Shown here: piece by piece, positions 1-5,321 of the stretch
Position numbering within the stretch: position 1 is the stretch's first letter
How the letters are laid out: the number at the start of each line of letters is the position of its first letter
From: Anaerolineae bacterium
GTDB lineage: Bacteria > Chloroflexota > Anaerolineae > Anaerolineales > Villigracilaceae
Reading direction: 5' to 3'
Assembly: GCA_003141915.1 (NCBI GenBank)
Contig: PLNY01000183.1
Span: 532-7,092 of the forward strand
Length of the DNA: 6,561 nt
Translations under genes and position numbers: made by a program
The notes under the pieces: generated by a model
What the model saw: the letters and a program-made list of their open reading frames with translations, nothing else
What the model was told of the DNA's origin: nothing
The model's database searches: none

Positions 1-124
1 TGATACTATTAATGCCCTTGTCATCTGTGAGAAGGATTTGCTCTTGAAAGAGATTCGCACTACGCGAGTTTATTTGGTAAGCCTGATGATAATCAGAAGC
101 ACGATGCTGATAGTTGTTTTCTAT
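1..124 (-). CDS. Partial unidentified protein, 5' part only (runs off left edge)
   Basis: An open minus-strand frame runs from about 124 to the window edge and gives a polar, soluble-looking sequence beginning ENNYQHRASDYHQAYQ. A good Shine-Dalgarno sequence (AAAGGAG, just upstream) is placed for a start at 122-124, but that codon is ATA rather than ATG, and no ATG, GTG or TTG occurs in frame back to the upstream stop. Either the start has mutated, there is a base error, or ATA is used. The opposite strand is also open (2-190, ending at the TAG inside GGTTAGGCGC) and would encode a hydrophobic C-terminus. I prefer the minus strand because of the ribosome binding site and because most neighbours run that way. 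The product is not recognised. Confidence 0.35.
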   Translation of the reverse strand, partial: MENNYQHRASDYHQAYQINSRSANLFQEQILLTDDKGINSI

Positions 125-155
125 ATGTTTTCTCCTTTTGTGGCAATTTTCCGCC

Positions 156-192
156 GCCCATTGAAGCCGTCCTTTGCAACGGCAGGTTAGGC
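156..192 (-). repeat. attC-like palindromic element (copy A)
   Basis: The plus strand reads GCCCATTGAAGCCG at the left and GTTAGGC at 186-192. Inside are inverted arms GCCGT (166-170) and ACGGC (179-183) around an 8-base loop. GTTAGGC fits the integron core consensus GTTRRRY, and its complement GCCTAAC contains the TfoX stop codon. The left half closely matches the element at 1236-1258 (12 of 14 bases), so the LysE-TfoX pair lies between two related sites. The left core is imperfect, so attC identity is an inference. Confidence 0.4.
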
Positions 193-549
193 GCTATTAA
201 TCCTGACTTTACTCTTTGACTTTCGTGTTTTACTTTTTGTGGTTTTGGTTATGTGTAAGTCTTGGATCGTAATCGCGACCAATTCGCTGATCCATTCTCT
301 ATCTTCAAACTTGTCTTCAATCAAGAAATAATTCTTAGCTCCCGGATAAGGAGGAGCTTCAACAACATCCCTGATAAACATCCTTCCTGTTTCGGTTGGT
401 TTTATAAATACCTTGTTATCACAAATAAGTCCGAAAATTACGCCATTACAATATATTCCATAATCGCCAAACATTTTCTTGTATGTGATTTTACCTGCAG
501 TTTCCATCTGGTCAGCAATAAATTGCACAAAATCAAGTTCTGACGACAT
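187..549 (-). CDS. TfoX N-terminal-domain family protein
   Basis: This 120-residue protein matches the TfoX N-terminal domain (also called the YjhX/Sxy N-terminal domain family). The signature KKMFGDYGIY is at residues 24-33, followed by a strand with DNKVFIK (44-50), YPGAKNYFLIE (68-78) and the late acidic/tryptophan helix DREWISEL (83-90). The C-terminal tail (102-115) is Lys/Arg/Ser/Thr-rich and probably disordered, and might contact nucleic acid. In gamma-proteobacteria the full-length Sxy/TfoX activates competence genes, but single-domain versions like this are widespread and of unknown role, so competence should not be assumed. The start is supported by AGGAGA six bases upstream (554-559 on the plus strand). 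It follows the LysE gene by 34 bases and probably shares its transcript. Its stop codon lies inside the GTTAGGC palindromic element, as is common for cassette genes. Confidence 0.85.
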   Translation of the reverse strand: MSSELDFVQFIADQMETAGKITYKKMFGDYGIYCNGVIFGLICDNKVFIKPTETGRMFIRDVVEAPPYPGAKNYFLIEDKFEDREWISELVAITIQDLHITKTTKSKTRKSKSKVRINSA

Positions 550-583
550 GTCTTCTCCTGGACAGATGATCTGCTCTCGACGC

Positions 584-1207
584 TTATTTTTTGCTCAATG
601 CCAATTCCACTGCAAACCCGGCGAGGATCACTGCAAATGCTTGTTGGAGTCGTTTGATTGCTTGAGATGAATTCATCAAATACGCACTCATCCTGTTTGA
701 CAATATTCCATAAAACGAAAACACAATCAATGTTATGCCCATGAATATGGCGCTTAACACGATCATTTGCATGGTGGGTGAGGATGAACCTTTGGAGACG
801 AAGAGCGGCAAAAAAGCAAAAAAGAAAATTGTCAATTTTGGATTGAGCAGGTTAATCGCAATGGCCTTTATGATGATTTGCGCAGAGCTGGCAGGGCTGG
901 TTTCTGCGCTCTTCTTTTTGATTTCAAGCGTTCCTGAATCGCGCCACATATTCCATGCCAAATAAAGTAAGTATGCAGCTCCTGCCAGCTTCAACACTGA
1001 GAAGATTTGTGCGCTCATATTGATCAGCGCCGATAATCCTAAAATACTTGCCAAAATATGAGGAACAATTCCAAGCGTACATCCGATAGCCGCAGCAAGG
1101 CTGGCACGCCATTCGAGCGTAAGCCCGGTAGTAATTGTGTAAACGGCCCCTGTTCCCGGAACCAGCACCACAACAAGTGAAGTAAGAAGAAACTCGGGTT
1201 TAATCAT
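584..1207 (-). CDS. LysE/RhtB-family amino-acid exporter
   Basis: This 207-residue integral membrane protein is of the usual length for the LysE/RhtB translocator family, which exports amino acids or related small metabolites across the inner membrane. Six hydrophobic segments can be seen at roughly 5-27, 38-60, 67-86, 112-136, 145-169 and 186-204. Family hallmarks are the N-terminal PGTGAVYTI (17-25; most members have PGP) and NLLNPKLTIFFFAFLPLF (119-136). A polar, Lys- and Ser-rich loop (91-110) lies between helices 3 and 4. The substrate cannot be read from sequence. The start has a strong ribosome binding site (GGAGG about seven bases upstream). The TfoX-domain gene follows by 34 bases, and related palindromic elements flank the pair. 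The Thr in place of the second Pro of the PGP motif is a modest departure. Confidence 0.9.
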   Translation of the reverse strand: MIKPEFLLTSLVVVLVPGTGAVYTITTGLTLEWRASLAAAIGCTLGIVPHILASILGLSALINMSAQIFSVLKLAGAAYLLYLAWNMWRDSGTLEIKKKSAETSPASSAQIIIKAIAINLLNPKLTIFFFAFLPLFVSKGSSSPTMQMIVLSAIFMGITLIVFSFYGILSNRMSAYLMNSSQAIKRLQQAFAVILAGFAVELALSKK

Positions 1208-1235
1208 ATTTTGCCTCCATTATGGAATTCTTTGT

Positions 1236-1258
1236 GCCTACTGAAGCCGGTGTTGGGC
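1236..1258 (-). repeat. attC-like palindromic element (copy B)
   Basis: The plus strand reads GCCTACTGAAGCCG and then GTTGGGC (1252-1258), which fits GTTRRRY. The first 14 bases match copy A at 156-169 in 12 positions and have the same orientation. It lies about 30 bases upstream of the LysE start, where the 5' boundary of a cassette would be expected. It is shorter than copy A and lacks the inner arms, so it may be decayed. Confidence 0.35.
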
Positions 1259-1271
1259 GGCTTTTCTCCAT

Positions 1272-1379
1272 TCAATATTCATTGTCGGAATTTGATAAGA
1301 CGACAACAGTATATCCGGTTTCTGGATACATGTCGAAGAAGCTATAAGCATATTGAAAATATTTCCTGGATAAACTTGT
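1272..1379 (-). pseudogene. Remnant of a serine hydrolase (beta-lactamase/class C-like) C-terminus
   Basis: A 35-codon minus-strand frame ends with YSFFDMYPETGYTVVVLSN and then SDNEY and a stop. The stretch D-x-YP-x-x-GYTVVVLSN is the familiar C-terminal strand of 'serine hydrolase' proteins of the beta-lactamase/penicillin-binding fold (Pfam Beta-lactamase), an enzyme family that is abundant in Anaerolineae. An in-frame TGA just upstream (1380-1382) and the absence of the SxxK and YxN regions in the following 300 bases show that the catalytic part is gone. It is probably a leftover of a gene removed by insertion or deletion. The identification rests on one motif only. Confidence 0.5.
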
Positions 1380-1571
1380 TCATGAATCCATCCTAAATTA
1401 GGCATCTGCGCCATATATCCAGTTTGGGAGGCCGAACTTGCGTCCGAAGATCAGGCCGTAGCAGAGGGATAATAGGGGATGTACTATGATAAAATCACAT
1501 CTAACTTTAATGAAACACATGTAATATTGGGCTGTATGCAAGAAGCAGGTATTACGCCGAAAAAATTGCCT

Positions 1572-1600
1572 TTGAAAAAACTGAAGAAGAGTAATAAAAT
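1572..1600 (+). promoter_or_regulatory. Sigma-70-type promoter for the lipoprotein gene
   Basis: TTGAAA (1572-1577) and TAAAAT (1595-1600) are separated by exactly 17 bases, close to the consensus for housekeeping sigma factors. Transcription would begin near 1607 and give a leader of about 68 bases before the ATG at 1675. This is the only such match found in front of the lone plus-strand gene. Confidence 0.55.
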
Positions 1601-1632
1601 ACAAAACCAAAACAACCTTTTGAAAGGAGAAC

Positions 1633-1668
1633 GTGCCTCGATCTGAGTCGGGAGGTCGCCGCATATAA
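1633..1668 (+). CDS. Possible 11-codon leader peptide upstream of the lipoprotein
   Basis: A GTG at 1633 follows GGAG (1626-1629, within AAAGGAG) and opens a frame reading (M/V)PRSESGGRRI that stops at TAA 1666-1668, six bases before the lipoprotein ATG and in the same frame. The lipoprotein ATG has no well-placed ribosome binding site of its own: the nearest GGAGG (1651-1655) is 19 bases away and inside this mini-frame. Termination here could place ribosomes to restart at 1675. The three-base spacing between GGAG and GTG is short, so the call is tentative. Confidence 0.25.
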   Translation: MPRSESGGRRI

Positions 1669-1674
1669 AACATC

Positions 1675-2226
1675 ATGAAGAGAATATGCATCATTTCACT
1701 GTTTATCCTCCTGGCGAGTTGCGCCCCGGTTTCAACCGCAACTCCCACACCGCAGCCAGGACAGCTTTCGCTGAACATACCGCCCGCATGCATAACCATG
1801 GAAGATGGACTTTGTCTTGTGCCCGAACCTGGCGAGTATTTGACAGGAGGAAAGACAGTAATCATTAACCAAGCGCCGGTGGTTGCTTTTCTGCCGAACA
1901 CCAGCACCCTCCAGGTAAAAGTTGGAGACTGGACCTTCATATTTGACCCAGGAAATAACGTCCCGATGTCTCAAGGCATGACTTTCCCGAACGCCAAGTT
2001 GTATCCCAACGGCAATTACCCGGGCATGTCGGTGGAAGTCGACGGGAAAAAATGCGATCAGGTGGATGGGGAATTCCTTAATTCCTATGTGCAGGCCGCC
2101 CAAAATGTAAATAATCAGCAAGTACAGCAAATAAACCCTGTCACGGCGTTTGATATTAACTTTTCGCTGCATTGCAATCAAGAGCATCAGGTAGTTAATG
2201 GGCGAGTGAAGCTTTCTCAACAATAA
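1675..2226 (+). CDS. Small secreted lipoprotein, function unknown
   Basis: This 183-residue protein has a classic lipoprotein signal: basic KR at 2-3, a hydrophobic core (4-13) and the lipobox LASC with the lipidated Cys at 16. A Thr/Pro linker (STATPTPQPG, 20-29) follows, as is common in exported Anaerolineae proteins. The mature part has four more cysteines (39, 47, 127, 167) that could form disulfides, a beta-rich segment (VKVGDWTFIFDPGNN, 81-95), and a Gln/Asn-rich stretch (143-152). I recognise no domain. It probably sits anchored on the outer face of the cytoplasmic membrane. An in-frame TAA at 1666 limits the start to ATG 1675. It has its own promoter (1572-1600) and a strong hairpin after its stop, so it appears monocistronic, and it is the only intact gene on the plus strand here. 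Confidence 0.8.
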   Translation: MKRICIISLFILLASCAPVSTATPTPQPGQLSLNIPPACITMEDGLCLVPEPGEYLTGGKTVIINQAPVVAFLPNTSTLQVKVGDWTFIFDPGNNVPMSQGMTFPNAKLYPNGNYPGMSVEVDGKKCDQVDGEFLNSYVQAAQNVNNQQVQQINPVTAFDINFSLHCNQEHQVVNGRVKLSQQ

Positions 2227-2258
2227 AATACCAACCTGCGTTGAAAAACGCAACTAGC

Positions 2259-2290
2259 GATCAGCCGCCTGGTTTTCCGGGCGGCTGATC
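2259..2290 (+). terminator. Strong hairpin terminator after the lipoprotein gene
   Basis: A 14-base-pair stem (GATCAGCCGCCTGG with CCGGGCGGCTGATC, one G-U pair) closes on a TTTT loop, starting 33 bases after the stop codon. The downstream T content is weak (ATTTAACG). The symmetry suggests it could also stop transcription arriving from the convergent zinc-ribbon gene. A smaller hairpin (TGCGTT-GAAA-AACGCA, 2237-2252) lies directly upstream. Confidence 0.65.
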
Positions 2291-2298
2291 ATTTAACG

Positions 2299-2326
2299 AT
2301 CCCATGGGATTCCTAAAAGGCCTTTT
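2299..2326. repeat. Two adjacent 12-bp perfect palindromes
   Basis: ATCCCATGGGAT (2299-2310) and AAAAGGCCTTTT (2315-2326) are each perfectly self-complementary and are separated by four bases. They lie between two convergent genes, right after the terminator hairpin. They may contribute to termination or be protein-binding sites; nothing in the sequence decides this. Confidence 0.4.
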
Positions 2327-2346
2327 CTGTTTCTTCCCTCAGCCTT

Positions 2347-2793
2347 TTATGGCTTTATGTGTTCCGTCTCAAAGGCCTGGAGAATGGCCGCACTTACATC
2401 ATAACCAGGTGATCCGTTCATATCTATTCCGCATACCTTTCCGCATTTGGGACATCCCACGGAAGGGAATACAATCTTTATTGTGAATGGATCGAAGCCG
2501 CGGAACTTCAACTCATAGACAGTCTCAACGGGCTTTCGTAAACCCGGATCCAATTGGGTTGAACAGGATGGGCAATAGAATTTCTTTTTGAAAAAAACGT
2601 AAAAACCACGAGCATCTGCCAGAAATTTATTCACATCGTAGATTTGTTCAACGAGCCACGAACCGAAATCAGGAGCGGGGTAACTTTTTGCCGATTCGTT
2701 CTTTACTTGAAAGGTGGAGTTAAGAATTGTAACCGTTGCGTCTTTATAGGTGCCGGTCATAATGGGGATAACGATATATTTATTGTCAATCAT
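2347..2793 (-). CDS. Zinc-ribbon protein of unknown function
   Basis: This 148-residue soluble protein has two CPxC knuckles, CPSC at 74-77 and CPKC at 114-117, spaced as in a four-cysteine zinc ribbon with a long insert between them. A further Cys is at 121. The N-terminal half (residues 1-65) begins with hydrophobic beta strands (YIVIPIMTGTYKDATVTILNS) and contains an aromatic helix (SWLVEQIYDVNKFL). The insert between the knuckles includes YELKFRGFDPFTIKIVFP, likely strands. It has no signal peptide or membrane segment. I do not recognise the family. The start is backed by AGGAAA about eight bases upstream. It converges on the lipoprotein gene across a shared terminator region, and no partner gene is transcribed with it. 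The repeat-containing gap upstream (2794-2929) separates it from the Gfo/Idh operon. Confidence 0.75.
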   Translation of the reverse strand: MIDNKYIVIPIMTGTYKDATVTILNSTFQVKNESAKSYPAPDFGSWLVEQIYDVNKFLADARGFYVFFKKKFYCPSCSTQLDPGLRKPVETVYELKFRGFDPFTIKIVFPSVGCPKCGKVCGIDMNGSPGYDVSAAILQAFETEHIKP

Positions 2794-2860
2794 TGGATAT
2801 TTTCCTAAAGTGCGGCCTGGCGGTTTGCATTAGCGGCTGACGAGCTCGACAACCACGTGA

Positions 2861-2901
2861 GACAAGATGAAGCTGAATTGACGAAATTGGCCTGAGCGCA
2901 G
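2861..2901 (+). repeat. Dispersed repeat, copy 1
   Basis: This 41-base segment aligns without gaps to 5192-5232 with 32 of 41 identical bases (about 78%), sharing cores such as AAGCTGA, AATTGG and GAGCG. It fills the gap between the zinc-ribbon gene and the Gfo/Idh stop codon. Copy 2 continues into a GTTAGGC core; here that part seems to have been lost or overtaken by the end of the Gfo/Idh gene. Confidence 0.6.
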
Positions 2902-2929
2902 CTTGCTTGATTTTCTTCTACTCACTGCG

Positions 2930-4105
2930 TCAGCATTTTACCCACTTGCTATTGGCTTTACTGGATTCGATCACGCTGCGCACAAACCGAACGCCTAGTA
3001 GCCCATCCAGGGAATTGGGAAAATACTGGGCTAGCGGATCAGCTTTTGTGCCCGTTATTCGGGCTGCGATTGCTTCAGCCGCATCGGAGTAGAGATTGGC
3101 AAAAGCTTCAGGGAAACCTTCCGGATGACCGGCAACAAGCCGGGAAGCGCGGGCAGCTAGAGGCAGTGTGCCCGGCCCGTTAGGCGTCCTGTTCTGGGAC
3201 GGGCCGCGCAGCGGTTTGAATGTCAGCGCCTGGGGAAATTCCTGCATCCATTCCAGACTGCCCTTCGTGCCACTAACCCGAATCCGCAGGCAATTCTCCA
3301 CGCCCGCCGCAGCTTGAGTCACCCAAAAACTGCCCCGAGCGCCATTGTCAAAGCGGAGAAGCGCCCCTGCATAATCATGCACCAACCGATTCGGGACGAT
3401 GCTGCCTGCCTCCGCGGCCACTTCAGTAACTTCGAGCCCGGTGATAAAGCGCGCCAGATTGTGGGCATGCGTACCAATATCTCCCATCACGAGCGAAGGC
3501 CCGCCTTTGACGGGATCGTAACGCCAGGGCAGTTCGCCCTTGGATGGATCGGGGTCGTTTTCGTCGGCTTTGCCGCCCTGCACATATTCCACCTGCACTA
3601 AACGGATCGTGCCGACTTCACCTTCCATGACCATTGCTTTGGCTTGGCGTACCATCGGATATCCGGTGTAATTGTGCGTCAAACAAAATACCAATCCGCT
3701 ATCTTGTACTTTTTTATGCAACTTCTGTGCTTCTTGTAAAGTATTCGTCATGGGCTTATCGCATATGACATCCAAACCGCGTTCAAGAGCGGCGATTGAA
3801 AATTCATAGTGGCTGTCATTGGGCGTCATAATGGCGACCACGTCTGCACCATCGTTCCGCGAAGCCTCAGTCTCCAACATCTCTGACACGCTCGCGTAGG
3901 CGCGCTCAGGAACCAGACCAATTTCCATGCCCGCTTTCTTGGCCCGCTCGGAATTTGATGAAAGCACACCGGCGACAAGCTCATACCGGTCGTCAAGCCG
4001 GGCGGCTTGCCGGTGCATTGCGCCAATAAAAGAACCGGGACCTCCACCGATCACGGCCAGGCGCAAGCGGCGGCCCAGGTTTGAAATTACAGGATTGAGT
4101 GTCAT
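2930..4105 (-). CDS. Gfo/Idh/MocA-family NAD(P)-dependent oxidoreductase
   Basis: This 391-residue protein has the length and order of the Gfo/Idh/MocA family. The N-terminal Rossmann fold begins at about residue 15, with a nucleotide loop VIGGGPGSFIGAMHR (18-32). The mid-domain motif CDKPM (115-119) has the conserved Lys117 that helps bind and reduce substrate. The C-terminal alpha/beta domain includes GDIGTHAHNLARF (208-220), with Asp209, His213 and His215 in the catalytic region. These enzymes oxidise or reduce sugars, inositols and related polyols in the cytoplasm; the substrate cannot be assigned here. The ATG directly abuts the UPF0303 stop codon (TGAATG) and the ribosome binding site GAGGA lies within the last codons of that gene, so translation is probably coupled. 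It is the last gene of the operon. Its sequence looks more GC-rich than the cassette-like genes around it. Confidence 0.93.
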   Translation of the reverse strand: MTLNPVISNLGRRLRLAVIGGGPGSFIGAMHRQAARLDDRYELVAGVLSSNSERAKKAGMEIGLVPERAYASVSEMLETEASRNDGADVVAIMTPNDSHYEFSIAALERGLDVICDKPMTNTLQEAQKLHKKVQDSGLVFCLTHNYTGYPMVRQAKAMVMEGEVGTIRLVQVEYVQGGKADENDPDPSKGELPWRYDPVKGGPSLVMGDIGTHAHNLARFITGLEVTEVAAEAGSIVPNRLVHDYAGALLRFDNGARGSFWVTQAAAGVENCLRIRVSGTKGSLEWMQEFPQALTFKPLRGPSQNRTPNGPGTLPLAARASRLVAGHPEGFPEAFANLYSDAAEAIAARITGTKADPLAQYFPNSLDGLLGVRFVRSVIESSKANSKWVKC

Positions 4106-4570
4106 TCAGTCCATCCTCAAATAGTATTTTATCGCCTGGAGGACAACTTTGTGGTCGTCTTCCTGGTGTAACCCCGAAACTGTAATCGTCCCAACGACCC
4201 CTGTGCCTTTGATGATGATCGGGAAACAACCGCCGTGCGGGGCGTATTCACTTTCAGGTATCAAAAACTTCTCCTCGATGCTTTTCCCTTCGCTCTTCAA
4301 GAGCTGACCCATGTAGAAAGAACTGTGCCCAAAGCGGTTGACCAGCCGAACTTTGCGATTAACCCATTCGTCATTATCGGCGCTCGTTCCGGGCCGGCTG
4401 GCGTGAAAGAGTTGATGTTCGCCAAGCCGGATGTCAATCGTGATGGGGAGTTTATTTTGGACGGCGTGTTCAACCAGCCAACAACCGATTGTCCAGGCGG
4501 TCTCTTCGTTGAAGGCAGTGAATTGAAGTTGCTGTTCATCTAACAGTAATCTTTCGAGTTTTTCTTCCAT
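4106..4570 (-). CDS. UPF0303 family protein (HbpS/GlcG-like fold)
   Basis: This 154-residue cytoplasmic protein matches the UPF0303 / heme-degrading-domain family (Pfam Haem_degrading, formerly DUF336; yeast YBR137W type). Conserved blocks are ITIDIRLGEHQLFHASRPGT (43-62), DNDEWVNRKVRLV (65-77), HGGCFPI (112-118) and GTGVVGTITVSGLHQEDDH (122-140). The HGG(S/C)FPI and GxxGTxxVSGLxxxxDH blocks are diagnostic. Members of this fold include heme- and cofactor-binding proteins such as HbpS, but UPF0303 proteins themselves have no firmly known reaction. The start is supported by AGGAG upstream of the ATG. It is the first gene of a two-gene operon with a Gfo/Idh oxidoreductase, its stop touching the next start, which suggests a joint role in sugar or cofactor metabolism. 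Confidence 0.9.
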   Translation of the reverse strand: MEEKLERLLLDEQQLQFTAFNEETAWTIGCWLVEHAVQNKLPITIDIRLGEHQLFHASRPGTSADNDEWVNRKVRLVNRFGHSSFYMGQLLKSEGKSIEEKFLIPESEYAPHGGCFPIIIKGTGVVGTITVSGLHQEDDHKVVLQAIKYYLRMD

Positions 4571-4644
4571 GGGTCTCCTATCTTAGAGTCAACTCATTTT
4601 CCTATTTGAACGCAGTTTTTTAACCTTCGGCACTTAGTTTGTAG

Positions 4645-4689
4645 AACTTGAAGGAGGTTGCTCCTCTGCCGGAAATTCCTTCCGAAGTT
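4645..4689 (-). terminator. Bulged hairpin after the SLATT gene, possible terminator
   Basis: AACTTGAAGGA (4645-4655) pairs with TCCTTC-CG-AAGTT (4677-4689), giving 11 base pairs with a two-base bulge. It begins five bases beyond the stop codon of the minus-strand SLATT gene. No T-run follows on the minus strand, so intrinsic termination is uncertain; it may only stabilise the 3' end. Confidence 0.35.
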
Positions 4690-4693
4690 TCGA

Positions 4694-5122
4694 CTAATTC
4701 TTTAATTCATCTCGTAATATCTTTATAAACCGATCATTTAATTTTAAAGCTGCTGTGAGTGTAAACTCTTTGTTTTGATCATCAAGTCCGGATTTGTAAA
4801 AATCCATTTCTCTTCGCAACACATAAAGCCGAGACAAGGTAGCCTGACGCTGCGCCCAAAGTGACCGCAGGTCTAAGAACGCATCTGCGGCGCTAATCAG
4901 AGTGATTGTTCCGCCAAGGGCCAATGCTAAATTGGTCACTGTTTGAGTCCATTCGACTGGGAGTTTTAATCCCAGCAGCACGGTTATTGCCGCTGCTAGA
5001 AAGGTGGTGAGTATTTTTAGGGAATAGGACCAAATTCTGTCCCAATTCTGTTTATGTTCATAACTTTTGATAACCTTACCTAATTCGGTTGTAAGATACT
5101 CAAGTTTTTCTGAAGCTTTCAT
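4694..5122 (-). CDS. SLATT/DUF4231-like two-helix membrane protein
   Basis: This 142-residue protein has the layout of SLATT-type domains (SMODS and SLOG-associating two-TM effector; DUF4231 is related). It has an N-terminal amphipathic helix (1-30) ending in WDRIWSY, a TM helix at about 34-52, a short loop (KLPVEW), a second TM helix at about 62-80, and a long charged helical tail with LRSLWAQRQATLSRLYVLRREMDFY (85-109). In known defence loci such proteins are thought to be membrane effectors paired with nucleotide-sensing SMODS/CD-NTase or SLOG proteins. Here no such partner is visible on either side, so a defence role is only possible. The start follows AGGAGA at a good distance. The gene stands alone, between a hairpin downstream and a dispersed repeat upstream. 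Family assignment is by pattern, not by search. Confidence 0.7.
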   Translation of the reverse strand: MKASEKLEYLTTELGKVIKSYEHKQNWDRIWSYSLKILTTFLAAAITVLLGLKLPVEWTQTVTNLALALGGTITLISAADAFLDLRSLWAQRQATLSRLYVLRREMDFYKSGLDDQNKEFTLTAALKLNDRFIKILRDELKN

Positions 5123-5191
5123 TGGATCTCTCCTGTCTTAATTCGTCTTACTATTAGTCATCTTCGCTCCATACATATCGCTTGTAGGCGG

Positions 5192-5276
5192 GACGAGATA
5201 AAGCTGATTTGACTGAATTGGTTCGAGCGTAGTGTACTCCTGTTTTGGCGCTAATCCGCTCCACGCTTTGTTAGGC
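5192..5276 (-). repeat. Dispersed repeat copy 2 with attC-like GTTAGGC end
   Basis: Positions 5192-5232 align to 2861-2901 (32 of 41 bases identical). The element continues to GTTAGGC at 5270-5276 and contains inverted arms AGCGTAGTG (5226-5234) and CTCCACGCT (5259-5267), which pair at seven of nine positions. On the minus strand it starts with GCCTAACAAAGCG just after the DUF3788 gene, the arrangement of an attC site following a cassette gene. The other core end is not canonical (CGCTTGTAGGC at 5179-5189 is in direct, not inverted, orientation). Confidence 0.5.
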
Positions 5277-5321
5277 GCATTTTGATTTTCTCATATTCAA
5301 TAACTACCCTCTCTCTCGTTC

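Larger units (their letters stand above)
1208..1674. other. Gene-free interval between divergent LysE and lipoprotein genes
   Basis: This 467-base interval has no intact gene. From left to right it holds the LysE ribosome binding site, palindromic element B, a serine-hydrolase C-terminal remnant on the minus strand, an AT-rich stretch with a short plus-strand frame (1479-1646, 55 codons, AGAGGG upstream, product unrecognised), a sigma-70-type promoter at 1572-1600, and a leader with a possible 11-codon mini-frame just before the lipoprotein. The mix suggests old recombination or decay. Confidence 0.6.

Noticed and set aside
187..549. TfoX-domain gene as a competence regulator
   Set aside because: Only the N-terminal domain is present, with no competence genes nearby; single-domain proteins of this family are common without a competence role.
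1479..1646. 55-codon plus-strand frame with AGAGGG upstream, Lys/Asn-rich product
   Set aside because: It spans the likely lipoprotein promoter and leader, and the product resembles nothing I recognise; kept only as a note in the intergenic entry.
1398..1940. Long minus-strand frame of 180 codons opposite the lipoprotein
   Set aside because: It overlaps the well-supported lipoprotein gene, has no ribosome binding site and an atypical composition; it is an antisense shadow.
3314..3601. 95-codon plus-strand frame inside the Gfo/Idh gene
   Set aside because: It lies wholly opposite conserved Gfo/Idh motifs; a shadow.
4106..5122. SLATT and UPF0303 as a joint defence operon
   Set aside because: They are separated by 123 bases with a hairpin, each has its own ribosome site, and UPF0303 is tightly coupled to the Gfo/Idh gene instead.
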